Positions 26,701 through 34,129 of a DNA stretch of 64,000 bases are shown here, in pieces (positions within the stretch are counted from its first letter, which is position 1; every line of letters starts with the position of its first letter). The notes below the pieces were generated by a model that saw only the letters and a list, made by a program, of their open reading frames with translations, did not search any database and had not been told where the DNA came from. Source of the stretch: Balanoglossus misakiensis (Eukaryota; Hemichordata); the NCBI GenBank assembly GCA_040954595.2, contig JBECUI020000044.1, positions 1 through 64,000 on the forward strand. Direction: 5' to 3'. The position numbers and the translations under genes were made by a program.

Positions 26701-27036
26701 AGCAATATCGCCTCGCTGGCTGCTACGGATGCTACGGATATATTTGATTACGGTGCTGTAGTAATCGGTGATTCTATCATTGACGACTTTGCCGTAGGCG
26801 CAGGCGGCGACCGATTGGATCTGGCAGACCTATTAGACTACGATCCGAACACGGCAGGCAAGGATGATATCCATGCCTTTTTGACAATTAATACATTGGG
26901 TGGCGCCGGCGGCGATGTCATACTCGCTATTGATGTCAATGGTGATGGTAGCGGTGCGGACTTTAGTATTACCTTAAGCGGTATCGGTACTGTCGCTGGG
27001 CCCGACCTAAGAGACGATAACTTCATCCTTATATAA
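14790..27036 (+). CDS. Giant modular type I-secreted surface protein, copy 2 (about 4,080 codons; frameshifts only in first 1.1 kb)
   Basis: The start is chosen at ATG 14790 because AGAGGAGA precedes it at good spacing. Translation changes frame at about 14990, 15055, 15350, 15510, 15749 and 15875, then stays open for 11 kb to 27036. Order: two N-terminal repeats (GGRGVD...YVGKGTQASVASLGDG...LADYTQTVAGSTYTFSRTV); a Big-like domain; an SbsA-like Ig domain (LSGDILPADNLILQFDEPV); four further Ig-like domains; five repeat units (Ig, optional propeller, ALRYQD domain, Ig), of which units 3, 4 and 5 hold a propeller; a type I secretion C-terminus. No signal peptide and no RTX nonapeptide array are visible, which fits ABC-transporter export by the C-terminus. 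Role inferred: extracellular adhesion or matrix protein. Ligand and transporter are unknown; no transporter is encoded nearby. Confidence 0.8.
15084..15647 (+). repeat. Tandem 448-bp N-terminal repeat of copy 2
   Basis: About 116 bp at 15084-15199 recur almost unchanged at 15532-15647 (offset 448), coding NTDSDRLYFADGNVELSFSN and the following LLGGGYRDITAD. The first half of each unit (from about 14805 and 15275) is also similar: YGGRGVD, then YVG, then TQASVASLGDG. The protein therefore begins with two copies of a domain of about 150 residues. Confidence 0.85.
20630..21790 (+). repeat. LVIVD beta-propeller 1 of copy 2
   Basis: There are six DISDP-type repeats plus a terminal IQLIQL strand, giving seven predicted blades. 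The module sits between the Ig-like domain ending in LQAGVAIS and the domain beginning with GIRKIDITLSG. Its nucleotide and protein sequence is very close to the first propeller of copy 1 (about 2490-3630), including the unusual DADGGGRELALNDPIG blade edge. Confidence 0.85.
22915..24055 (+). repeat. LVIVD beta-propeller 2 of copy 2
   Basis: Six repeats plus a terminal IQLIRL strand make seven blades. It shares private features with the fourth propeller of copy 1 (about 10345-11495): AHGSDGSVL, GARDVKVVVIPDAAGND, and IDVKTVVI near the end. It is therefore the counterpart of that module despite its different ordinal position. Confidence 0.85.
25175..26310 (+). repeat. LVIVD beta-propeller 3 of copy 2
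   Basis: Six repeats plus a terminal IQLIRL strand again give seven blades. Four blades carry a variant edge, DISDPHN(P/L)VAVGSLFDDDS or close to it, which I do not see in the other propellers. This suggests recent duplication of one blade type within the module. Confidence 0.85.
26683..27036 (+). other. Type I secretion C-terminal target domain of copy 2
   Basis: The last 117 residues contain DATDIFDYGAVVIGDSIIDD, DRLDLADLLDYDPN, DVILAIDVNGDGSG and end with DLRDDNFILI. This is the layout of the C-terminal domain of large type I-secreted adhesins of the VC_A0849 kind. The family assignment is from memory of the pattern. Confidence 0.75.
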
Positions 27037-27105
27037 GTGCATCGTCTATCACTAACACGCACATTGCCCTTGCCCTAAGGAACGCAGAATCAAAACGACT
27101 ATTCT

Positions 27106-27174
27106 TTGACGGGTTTTGTGGGAAAACGATTATTTGTTATAGTAGTAGGTGTACAAATAAGATAAGGATTGAGC
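27106..27174 (+). promoter_or_regulatory. Candidate promoter and RBS of the small membrane protein gene
   Basis: Possible -35/-10 pairs are TTGTGG (27116-27121) with TATAGT (27138-27143), spacing 16, or TTGACG at 27106-27111 with a weaker -10. AAGG at 27164-27167 lies 7 nt before the ATG at 27175. No terminator-like hairpin is evident between the giant gene stop and this site. Confidence 0.35.
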
Positions 27175-27597
27175 ATGAATAGATTAAATATTGCAAGGAC
27201 GTTGGTTGTGGTAGGTTTTCTTATTGGGCTTATGAGCTTATGGATGACATTTCGGCATATTGCCGACCCAACTTATTTGTTAATCCCGGAGTTTACGAAA
27301 GGAAGCACGCATGCTTGGTATCATGCTTTTCGGGAGGTTGTTGGAGATATCGCTGCTATGACGGTTATCCTGTTTGTTTTTTTTGGTAAGCCTATGGTTA
27401 GGAATGCTACGACTTGGTGGATTTGTTTGGTTTTGATGGTCGGTTATTACGCTCCGTTTTGGATTGGCACACCTTTTGTTGCTGAGCTTGCCGCGCCGCA
27501 TTTGAAGGCAGAGTTAGTTCATATTCTAATGGCGGCCTTCCCTGTTACGGGCTTGTTCTTCGCACGCAAAGACTTTTTTGTAGGCGAGCAGGCTTAG
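27175..27597 (+). CDS. Small integral membrane protein, unknown function
   Basis: A protein of 140 residues with four likely membrane segments (about residues 8-26, 56-73, 79-97 and 111-129) and short polar loops. I chose ATG 27175 over a TTG two codons upstream because AAGG lies at correct spacing before it. I do not recognise a family; the layout is that of small four-helix inner-membrane proteins. The stop overlaps the 3' end of the convergent HAD gene by a few bases. It seems to be transcribed alone. Its codon use and composition differ from the repeat-rich giant gene upstream, and nothing ties it to that gene's export. Confidence 0.75.
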   Translation: MNRLNIARTLVVVGFLIGLMSLWMTFRHIADPTYLLIPEFTKGSTHAWYHAFREVVGDIAAMTVILFVFFGKPMVRNATTWWICLVLMVGYYAPFWIGTPFVAELAAPHLKAELVHILMAAFPVTGLFFARKDFFVGEQA

Positions 27598-28346
27598 ACA
27601 AGAAGGGTATTTAATAGGGCGATGTCAACGACGGATTTGCCGTTATCATCGCCGCTTGCCTTGGTAAAGGCGAGGCCAGTGTCGCCTAGATGATTAACGA
27701 CTAAGGATGCCCCTGCAAAGTCGTCGCCTTTTGTATAATTATGCGTTGTGATTACGGTACGTAATCCCGCACTAAGCGCTGCTAGGTTGCCATTTTCGGT
27801 GTCTTCAATGGCAATACATGTATGGGGTGATACACCAAGATGCGCGATGACATGTTGGTAAACGACGGGGGAAGGCTTTTTGTTTGGGACGATGTCGCTT
27901 GTTGCTATCGCGTCAAACAGTTGTTCAGGTTCGGTCTTGAAAATTTTGGCGAATAAGGTTTGAAGATTGGCGGTTGATGAGTTCGTGGCAATGGCAAGTT
28001 TCACCCCCTTTTCTTTGGCTTCGTTAATTAGCCTGATGACGCCGGGGCGAGCTTGAAGATCTTCGCTTTCTATTAGCGAACGGTAGCACTTTGATTTGTA
28101 ACGATGTAATTTGAGAATAAACTTTTCGGGGTCTTTAATGCTACTTTTGAGAATCTTGTCTTCGCTTAAACATTTTCTAAAACGCTCTTTGCCGCCGGAG
28201 ATGGTTAATAGCTTGCGGTATTCTGCCTTTGACCAATGCCAGTTGAGATTGCATTTCGCAAAGCCAAAATTAAACGCCTGACGATGCAATTCTTCAGTAT
28301 CTGCTATGGTTCCATCTAAATCAAAGAGAATGCCTGTCAATTTCAT
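27594..28346 (-). CDS. HAD-superfamily phosphatase, CbbY/phosphoglycolate phosphatase-like
   Basis: The 250-residue protein has the HAD catalytic motif FDLDGTIADTEE at residues 8-19 (nucleophile Asp9, general acid Asp11), a helical cap, motif II in AIATNSST, the motif III lysine in NKKPSP, and EDTENG for magnesium binding. Length and motifs fit the CbbY-like beta-phosphoglucomutase/phosphatase group, which hydrolyses sugar phosphates. In autotrophs CbbY removes inhibitory xulose-type bisphosphates made by RuBisCO, but no Calvin-cycle gene lies in the window, so the substrate is open. It converges on the membrane protein gene. No partner gene is adjacent on its own strand. Confidence 0.85.
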   Translation of the reverse strand: MKLTGILFDLDGTIADTEELHRQAFNFGFAKCNLNWHWSKAEYRKLLTISGGKERFRKCLSEDKILKSSIKDPEKFILKLHRYKSKCYRSLIESEDLQARPGVIRLINEAKEKGVKLAIATNSSTANLQTLFAKIFKTEPEQLFDAIATSDIVPNKKPSPVVYQHVIAHLGVSPHTCIAIEDTENGNLAALSAGLRTVITTHNYTKGDDFAGASLVVNHLGDTGLAFTKASGDDNGKSVVDIALLNTLLV

Positions 28347-28517
28347 TGTGAGTACGGTGTTAGCGTTAAATCAATCGGTCTTGTCATCGCTATCTTAAGG
28401 GAGTCAGCACAATAAATAGGGCCTTGTTCTTGACAATTGCACCGATAGAAAAGACAATTTTATACATCGTTGCCGATTTGAGTATTTATGTTTTAGAAAT
28501 AAGAGTGATTATATAAT

Positions 28518-28594
28518 GGCTATGTAGCTCAGCAGGTTAGAGCACGGCACTCATAACGCCGGGGTCGGTAGTTCAAGTCTACCCATAGCCACCA
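28518..28594 (+). tRNA. tRNA-Met (CAT), probably elongator
   Basis: The 77-nt cloverleaf has acceptor stem GGCTATG/CATAGCC, D-arm GTAGCTCAGCAGGTTAGAGC, anticodon loop CTCATAA (anticodon CAT), T-arm GGTAG-TTCAAGT-CTACC, and an encoded CCA end. Similarity to the elongator tRNA-Met of E. coli is high. A CAT anticodon could also mean tRNA-Ile2 (lysidine-modified), but the acceptor and D-arm fit Met better. Confidence 0.93.
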
Positions 28595-28623
28595 TTTCTT
28601 ACGCCATGCACAAAGACCCAGCA

Positions 28624-29355
28624 TTACAATAGCGCTTCTAACAGGGCGCCGACCCTTTTTAGCCCTACCTCTAAATGCACCTTGATTGTGTCTTCCGTGA
28701 TAGGGGCTTTTGTTTTCCCCGCCGCCCAATTTACAACGACAGCGCAACAAGCATAGTCTATGGCTAGCTCTCTTGCCAGATAGGCCTCCGGCATCGCAGT
28801 CATACCGACAACGTCGCAACCGTCATTTTCCAATCTCACTATCTCTGCTGCCGTTTCCAGTCTCGGTCCTTGTGTCACTGCATAAACAGCGGCGGGGTGA
28901 TGATCAATGTTACCTCTGAGCGCAGCGCCAATTAAGCGTTCGCGCAAACGGCTTGCAAAAGGATGTGTAAAATCAAAGTGCCGTAGCCCGCCTTTGGTAT
29001 TCTCATAGAAGGAGGCTGCACGCCCTTGGGTGTAATCAATGAGCTGATCGGGTATTACCATACGGCTTGGTGCCATCTTTGATGTGATACCGCCTACCGT
29101 ATTGATAGCGATGATGTTACTTGCTCCTAATTCTTTTAATGCCCATATATTGGCGCGGTAATTGATTTGGTGTGGGTAGAAAGTGCTTGGGTTACCATGC
29201 CTTGCCAGATATATTATATCGGTTTCTCCTATCTTGCCTCTTGCGATAGCAGCAGAAGGCTTGCCCCATGGGGTGTCAACCTCAATCTCATCCGTGATCT
29301 CAAGGGAGGGTAATTGGGCTGACCCCGCACCACCGATAAGCGCTAATTTTGCCAT
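28624..29355 (-). CDS. S-methyl-5'-thioinosine / purine nucleoside phosphorylase (MTAP/PNP family)
   Basis: This 243-residue MTAP/PNP-type phosphorylase has GGAGSAQLP at residues 8-16, RHGNPSTFYPHQINYRANIW (phosphate and substrate loop), the AINTVGGI motif, and VTQGPRLETAAEI followed by VVGMTAMPEAYLARE. These enzymes split thio- or purine nucleosides with phosphate. The gammaproteobacterial form next to an Hpt-like gene is usually the methylthioinosine phosphorylase of methionine/purine salvage (PA3004-type in Pseudomonas). Its start overlaps the stop of the upstream hpt-like gene by one base (TAATG), so the two are cotranscribed and translationally coupled. Confidence 0.85.
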   Translation of the reverse strand: MAKLALIGGAGSAQLPSLEITDEIEVDTPWGKPSAAIARGKIGETDIIYLARHGNPSTFYPHQINYRANIWALKELGASNIIAINTVGGITSKMAPSRMVIPDQLIDYTQGRAASFYENTKGGLRHFDFTHPFASRLRERLIGAALRGNIDHHPAAVYAVTQGPRLETAAEIVRLENDGCDVVGMTAMPEAYLARELAIDYACCAVVVNWAAGKTKAPITEDTIKVHLEVGLKRVGALLEALL

Positions 29356-29909
29356 TATAAGGTATAGATATGTGTTTGGTTGCGATGGTATTCGTGATAG
29401 TCCATGCCATACCCGAATACGTATTTATTCGGCGCGGTTAGACCGCAAAAATCAGCGTGCTTCATGACCCTATTGTCTAAGCGTTTTTCAATGAGAACAG
29501 CAGTCAATACGCTCTTTGCGCCCGCCTGATAACAATACTTGGTGATATCTGATAAGGTGACACCCTGATCCAAAATATCATCTATCAATAATATCGTTCT
29601 CTCTTTTAGCGAGATGTCGGGCTTTTTTAACCATTGCAATTCGCCGCCGTCTGTTTTGCCACGATAACGTGTTGCATGAATATAATCTATCTGTAACGGA
29701 AAGTTTAATTGAGGAATGAGCCGTCCCGCAAATACAATTCCTCCCAACATAATCGGTATTACCAAAGGATTAGTGTGATTTAGTTTATCCGTAATCGCGC
29801 TTGCCATTTGTACGATGGTATTTTCTATCTCATCTTTACTGTATAGTCGTTGCGCCCGCCTTAGTACATCTTGGTAGTCTGCAGGTAGTAGGGGTCGTCC
29901 CTTACCCAT
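29355..29909 (-). CDS. hpt: Hypoxanthine-guanine phosphoribosyltransferase
   Basis: The 184-residue protein has a clear PRPP-binding loop, ILLIDDILDQGVTL, at about residues 111-124. Upstream are PIMLGGIVFAGRL and the flexible-loop region YIHATRYRGKTDGG, and at the end VFGYGMDYHEYHRN. It salvages hypoxanthine or guanine with PRPP. It directly precedes the phosphorylase gene, which makes hypoxanthine, so the two form a purine salvage pair. Its 5' end overlaps the upstream ATPase gene by 8 bp. Confidence 0.88.
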   Translation of the reverse strand: MGKGRPLLPADYQDVLRRAQRLYSKDEIENTIVQMASAITDKLNHTNPLVIPIMLGGIVFAGRLIPQLNFPLQIDYIHATRYRGKTDGGELQWLKKPDISLKERTILLIDDILDQGVTLSDITKYCYQAGAKSVLTAVLIEKRLDNRVMKHADFCGLTAPNKYVFGYGMDYHEYHRNQTHIYTL

Positions 29910-30792
29910 CGCGCTTGGGCCTGTTTAATTTGTGTCGCCCAACCCAATCCCCTGCAAACTGCCGTGCAGAACGCCCACTGCGCGAGCCGCGCTCAAGCGC
30001 CCATCTGAGTGCCGCCTTTTTTGTCTTTTCCCTATCACCTGTCTTGTGGCCGCCTAATACGGTTAACCAATATCCCACAATTTTAAGATATTGATCTTGG
30101 TTAAACGGATGAAAGGCAAGCCACACCCCAAAACGCTCAGAAAGCGAGAGCTTTTCTTCTACCGCTTCATTAAAATGCAGCTCTCTACGTGGCACGCCCT
30201 TGCGAGGGTTGTTTTCATCTTGGTATTCGGGCAATAAATGACGGCGATTGGAGGTTGCGTAAATCAATATATTGCTCGGCGTGCTGCCTAATGAGCCGTC
30301 AATCGCAGTCTTTATCGCCTTATAACCGGCATCGTTTTCTTCAAATGAAAGGTCATCGCAATACAGAATGAAATGCCCTTTTTTATTCCTTAGTTGCGAA
30401 AAGATAAGGTCAATGTGTGTGAGGGTGTCTTTTGTCATCTCAATTAAGGACAAGCCCCTTTTTTGGTACTCGTTTAGCAATGCCTTGATCAAAGACGATT
30501 TGCCAGTGCCTTTTGGCCCCCATAACAAGACGTTGTTAGACGGCAAACCCGCTAGGAATTGCTTTGTGTTTTGGATCACCCTCTCTTTTTGAGAATCAAT
30601 ACATTGTAGGTCTGTTAGTTTAATATCGGAAGTATGTGTGATTTTATGAAAAAAGAATCGCTGTCCGTATTGTCTCCATTGATATCCTCCACCGCTTAAG
30701 CGAGATGTCGTTTTTGCAAGCGGCGGCATAAACGATTCCACCTTGTCAAGCAATGATTCCAGCCGCTTTAATATATTTTTTATTTTTGACAT
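29902..30792 (-). CDS. DUF815-type AAA ATPase
   Basis: The 296-residue protein has Walker A WGPKGTGKSSLIKALL at about residues 91-106, Walker B FILYCDDLSF, sensor-like LIYATSNRRHLLP, and a terminal ERGSRSGRSARQFAGDW that is typical of DUF815 proteins. The biochemical role of this family is not established. It is the first gene of a three-gene minus-strand unit with hpt and the phosphorylase, overlapping hpt by 8 bp. The link with purine salvage is positional only. Confidence 0.82.
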   Translation of the reverse strand: MSKIKNILKRLESLLDKVESFMPPLAKTTSRLSGGGYQWRQYGQRFFFHKITHTSDIKLTDLQCIDSQKERVIQNTKQFLAGLPSNNVLLWGPKGTGKSSLIKALLNEYQKRGLSLIEMTKDTLTHIDLIFSQLRNKKGHFILYCDDLSFEENDAGYKAIKTAIDGSLGSTPSNILIYATSNRRHLLPEYQDENNPRKGVPRRELHFNEAVEEKLSLSERFGVWLAFHPFNQDQYLKIVGYWLTVLGGHKTGDREKTKKAALRWALERGSRSGRSARQFAGDWVGRHKLNRPKRDG

Positions 30793-30878
30793 CGGGTATT
30801 GAAGCGTTTAACGTTTGGCGGTAAGCGTTGATTATACTGCAGGGAAAATACAATACAAACCTAAGGAGAAACCCGGCT

Positions 30879-31184
30879 ATGTTTTATGCCATTATGTGTC
30901 AAGATGTCAAAGAGAGTTTGGAGAAGAGAAAGCGCGTTAGAGGAGAACATATAGCACGTCTGCAGCGTCTGCAAGATGAAGGGCGTTTATTGGTCGCAGG
31001 ACCCCATCCTATTGTTGATAGCAAGGAGGCGACCGCTGCCGGTTTTAGCGGCAGCTTGATTATCGCCGAATTTGATTCTCTTGAAGAGGCGCAAATTTGG
31101 TCTGATGCGGACCCTTATATTAAAACAGGCGTGTATGATAAGGTCGTCGTTAAGCCCTTCAAAAAAACCCTTCCCAGTGCCTAG
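30879..31184 (+). CDS. YciI-family protein
   Basis: The 101-residue protein begins [13 protein letters not shown] and contains the YciI core: [43 protein letters not shown] and [18 protein letters not shown] chose ATG 30879 because AAGGAGA (30863-30869) lies 9 nt upstream; an earlier in-frame ATG would add an unrelated 17-residue head. YciI proteins are small dimeric alpha-beta barrel proteins with a putative His-Asp active site; the in vivo role is unclear. It overlaps the bolA-like gene by 8 bp if bolA starts at GTG 31177, and lies divergent from the DUF815 gene. Confidence 0.88.
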   Translation: MFYAIMCQDVKESLEKRKRVRGEHIARLQRLQDEGRLLVAGPHPIVDSKEATAAGFSGSLIIAEFDSLEEAQIWSDADPYIKTGVYDKVVVKPFKKTLPSA

Positions 31185-31482
31185 AGAAAAACACAGGATT
31201 AAGGAGATACGCCAACGTCTTTGGCTAAGACTTAAACCCGATGAGATAGATATCATAGATGAGTCCCATCTCCATATAGGGCATCATGGACACGGCGGCG
31301 CCGGGCATTTTAAGCTCTATATTGTTTCAAAGGCATTTGATAATCTTGCCGTCCTAGCAAGACACCGCATAGTCTATGCCGCTTTAGAAGACATGATGCG
31401 CACGGAGATTCATGCCCTTTCTATAACGGCGATTGCAAGCAATGAGAGGCGTGATTTGCCTGATAATGCAAGCAGATCATAA
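31177..31482 (+). CDS. BolA-family protein
   Basis: The protein core [39 protein letters not shown] and [20 protein letters not shown] is BolA. These are class II KH-like proteins that bind monothiol glutaredoxins in iron-sulfur cluster handling and may regulate transcription. The conserved His residues in the HIGHHGH segment are present. No ATG lies close to the conserved start, so I propose GTG 31177, which gives 101 residues and overlaps yciI by 8 bp. ATG 31135 would add 14 non-conserved residues. It is cotranscribed with yciI and probably dapE, 14 bp downstream. Confidence 0.85.
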   Translation: MPREKHRIKEIRQRLWLRLKPDEIDIIDESHLHIGHHGHGGAGHFKLYIVSKAFDNLAVLARHRIVYAALEDMMRTEIHALSITAIASNERRDLPDNASRS

Positions 31483-31496
31483 AAAGGTGTGTTGTT

Positions 31497-32627
31497 ATGT
31501 CTGATACGCTTGCGCTCGCAAAGGCATTAGTAAACCGCAAATCAGTTACACCCCTAGATGCAGGCTGCCAAGCACTGATTGCTAAACGCTTGGAGAAGCT
31601 TAACTTTAAGGCAATGCCGCTGCGTTTTGGTGAGGTTGATAATTTATGGTTGACGCATGGCGATGGTATGCCGCTGTTTGTCTTTGCAGGCCATACCGAT
31701 GTCGTTTCCGCAGGCGCATTGTCGGATTGGGCGACGGCGCCTTTCTACGCAACGGTTAAAGACGGCTTTTTATATGGTCGTGGGGTGGCAGATATGAAGG
31801 GAGGCATTGCCGCGATGGTAACCGCCGCCGAACAATTTGTAACCGGCAATCCGCATCATAACGGCACACTTGCGTTTCTGCTTACCAGTGATGAAGAAGG
31901 CCCTGCAGTTGATGGCACCTGCAAGGTTATAGATTATTTGAATGAACACCAGATTAAGATTACTTGGTGCGTCATAGGCGAGCCCTCCGCCCATAAACAA
32001 GTAGGCGATGTGATACGCATCGGGCGGCGCGGCTCACTAAACGGGCACTTGACGATACATGGAAAACAAGGACATGTCGCCTATCCCGAACATACCGATA
32101 ACCCAATCCATAGGGCAAGCGCATTCCTAAAAGACATCACCGCAATTAAATGGGATAAAGGAGATGCGGACTTTTCTCCAACCAGTTTTCAAATATCAAA
32201 TATCAATGCAGGCATAGGAATGGAAAATGTTGTGCCTGCTACGCTTAATCTATCGTTTAATTTCCGCTTCTCACCTGCGGTTTCCCAAGCGGAATTACAA
32301 GATAAGGTGACCACGCTTTTACAAAAATATGACATTGCTTATGACCTCAAATGGCGCTTGTCCGGATTGCCGTTTCTTACCTCTTCGGGCAAGCTGCTTG
32401 AGGCAAGCCGTAAGGCAATTTTGTCTACCTGTGGCATAGATGTCCTTTGCTCAACAGATGGCGGGACCTCTGATGGACGATTTATCGCACCGACAGGCGC
32501 AGAGGTCATCGAGCTTGGGCTTGTTAATGATACTATTCATCAGGTTAACGAGCGTGTTAGGGTTGATGATTTGGCGGTATTGTCTAATCTCTACCACAAT
32601 ATCATCAGCCAACTTTTTAAGCCCTAG
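31497..32627 (+). CDS. dapE: Succinyl-diaminopimelate desuccinylase
   Basis: The 376-residue M20 metallopeptidase-family enzyme hydrolyses N-succinyl-LL-diaminopimelate, giving LL-DAP for lysine and peptidoglycan. Zinc-site motifs are visible: [19 protein letters not shown] with its metal-bridging Asp, TSDEEGP with the catalytic Glu, GEPSA, and a C-terminal [11 protein letters not shown]. Substrate motif [10 protein letters not shown] is also present. Length matches DapE (about 375). It closely follows the bolA-like gene, so transcription is likely shared. The frame is intact. Confidence 0.96.
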   Translation: MSDTLALAKALVNRKSVTPLDAGCQALIAKRLEKLNFKAMPLRFGEVDNLWLTHGDGMPLFVFAGHTDVVSAGALSDWATAPFYATVKDGFLYGRGVADMKGGIAAMVTAAEQFVTGNPHHNGTLAFLLTSDEEGPAVDGTCKVIDYLNEHQIKITWCVIGEPSAHKQVGDVIRIGRRGSLNGHLTIHGKQGHVAYPEHTDNPIHRASAFLKDITAIKWDKGDADFSPTSFQISNINAGIGMENVVPATLNLSFNFRFSPAVSQAELQDKVTTLLQKYDIAYDLKWRLSGLPFLTSSGKLLEASRKAILSTCGIDVLCSTDGGTSDGRFIAPTGAEVIELGLVNDTIHQVNERVRVDDLAVLSNLYHNIISQLFKP

Positions 32628-32752
32628 CGCACTTTAACCTTAAGGACAAGGACGGTGTTTGTGTAAGGACTACATTGCAAGTTGGTTTTTTGATACTATG
32701 CACCGTACTTGGTTTAATCAAACAATCTTATCATTTATTGAGAGGGGGTAAT

Positions 32753-34021
32753 ATGTTTACCAAAGACATGACGGTAGCAGGGTTTGATGACGAACTCTTT
32801 GCTGCTATGGAGGCAGAACGTAGGCGACAAGAAGAACATATAGAATTAATCGCATCTGAGAATATGACCAGCCCCAGGGTGATGGAATGCCAACGCTCTG
32901 TTTTGACAAATAAATATGCTGAAGGTTACCCCGGCAAACGTTACTATGGCGGGTGTGAGCATGTTGATGTTGTTGAAGAGCTTGCCATTAACCGAGTTAA
33001 GACACTATTTGGCGCTGATTGGGCAAATGTTCAAGCACACTCAGGGTCACAAGCAAACGGTGCGGTCTATCACGCCCTCTTGGAACCCGGCGATCACATT
33101 ATGGGGATGAGTCTTGCGCATGGCGGACACTTGACCCATGGCGCTAATGTCAATATATCGGGCCGCATCTATACCGCTTTACAATATGGCTTAAATACGG
33201 ATACAGGCGAGATAGATTATGACGAAGCAGAAAGACTAGCCTTACAGCATAAACCTAAACTTATCATCACCGGTTTTTCTGCGTATTCCAGGATTGTTGA
33301 TTGGCAGCGCTTTCGCGATATCGCCGATAAAGTAGGCGCCTTTATGATGGCCGATATTGCCCATGTCGCAGGGTTGGTCGCAACAGGAGAATACCCAAGC
33401 CCCGTGCAGATTGCCGATGTGACAACCACCACCACCCATAAGACCTTGCGCGGACCGCGTTCCGGGTTGATTATGGGTAAGGCAAATGAGGAGATACAGA
33501 AAAAGGTTAATTTCACGGTATTTCCGTCCTATCAGGGAGGACCCTTGATGCATACTATTGCGGCAAAGGCAGTCGCACTTAAGGAGGCTATGACACCCGA
33601 GTTTAAGGTCTATATTCAGCACGTGAAAAAGAATGCCAAGGCCATGGCGGAAACCTTTATGGAACGTGGCTTGAAAATTGTTTCCGGCGGTACGGATAAC
33701 CATCTTTTCTTAGTTGATATGGTTGATAAAGGACTTACGGGTAAAGCAGTAGATGCGGCATTGGGCCGCGCTAACATTACAGCCAATAAAAATGCTGTGC
33801 CAAATGACCCGCAATCTCCTTTTGTTACGAGCGGTATCCGCATCGGCACCCCTTCTATTACAACACGCGGCTTTGATGAGGCAGACTCAAAACAGGTTGC
33901 CCATTGGTGCTGCGACATCATGGATAACATTGAAAATGAATCTGTTATTGAGCGTGTTAAAAATGAGGTGCTTGCCCTTTGCAAGGCCAAGCCTTTGTAT
34001 GAAGCTAATCAAGATTTGTAA
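32753..34021 (+). CDS. glyA: Serine hydroxymethyltransferase
   Basis: The 422-residue PLP enzyme interconverts serine and glycine, charging tetrahydrofolate with a one-carbon unit. The motifs [56 protein letters not shown] and the PLP lysine motif [16 protein letters not shown] are all present. I chose ATG 32753, preceded by GAGAGGGGGT; the upstream ORF extension of 26 residues has no similarity. The 125 bp before it can hold a promoter, but I see no clear box. In many gammaproteobacteria nrdR follows glyA; here it is absent and ribD follows after 105 bp. Confidence 0.97.
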   Translation: MFTKDMTVAGFDDELFAAMEAERRRQEEHIELIASENMTSPRVMECQRSVLTNKYAEGYPGKRYYGGCEHVDVVEELAINRVKTLFGADWANVQAHSGSQANGAVYHALLEPGDHIMGMSLAHGGHLTHGANVNISGRIYTALQYGLNTDTGEIDYDEAERLALQHKPKLIITGFSAYSRIVDWQRFRDIADKVGAFMMADIAHVAGLVATGEYPSPVQIADVTTTTTHKTLRGPRSGLIMGKANEEIQKKVNFTVFPSYQGGPLMHTIAAKAVALKEAMTPEFKVYIQHVKKNAKAMAETFMERGLKIVSGGTDNHLFLVDMVDKGLTGKAVDAALGRANITANKNAVPNDPQSPFVTSGIRIGTPSITTRGFDEADSKQVAHWCCDIMDNIENESVIERVKNEVLALCKAKPLYEANQDL

Positions 34022-34113
34022 GAATCACTCCCTTAAAGACGCTAAAACAGCTAGAAGGTGTCGTATCAGCATTGCTTTGCGCTTAGCGCATGATGTGTTC
34101 TGAAGCTTGACCT

Positions 34114-34129
34114 AAGGAGGCGCAAGTTG
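34114..34129 (+). promoter_or_regulatory. Ribosome binding site that fixes a TTG start of ribD
   Basis: AAGGAGG (34114-34120), a near-perfect anti-16S match, lies 6 nt before TTG 34127. The next in-frame ATG (34157) has no such site, so TTG is the likely start. Confidence 0.75.

Noticed and set aside
28347-28517. A small gene or RNA between the HAD gene and tRNA-Met.
   Set aside because: No open frame with a ribosome binding site and no stable folded element is evident in these 171 bp.
33217-33703. Minus-strand open frames inside glyA.
   Set aside because: They lie entirely within the strongly conserved glyA coding frame and carry no recognisable domain.
34022-34126. Remnant of nrdR between glyA and ribD.
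   Set aside because: The 105-bp gap is too short and does not encode an NrdR zinc-ribbon in any frame that I can see.
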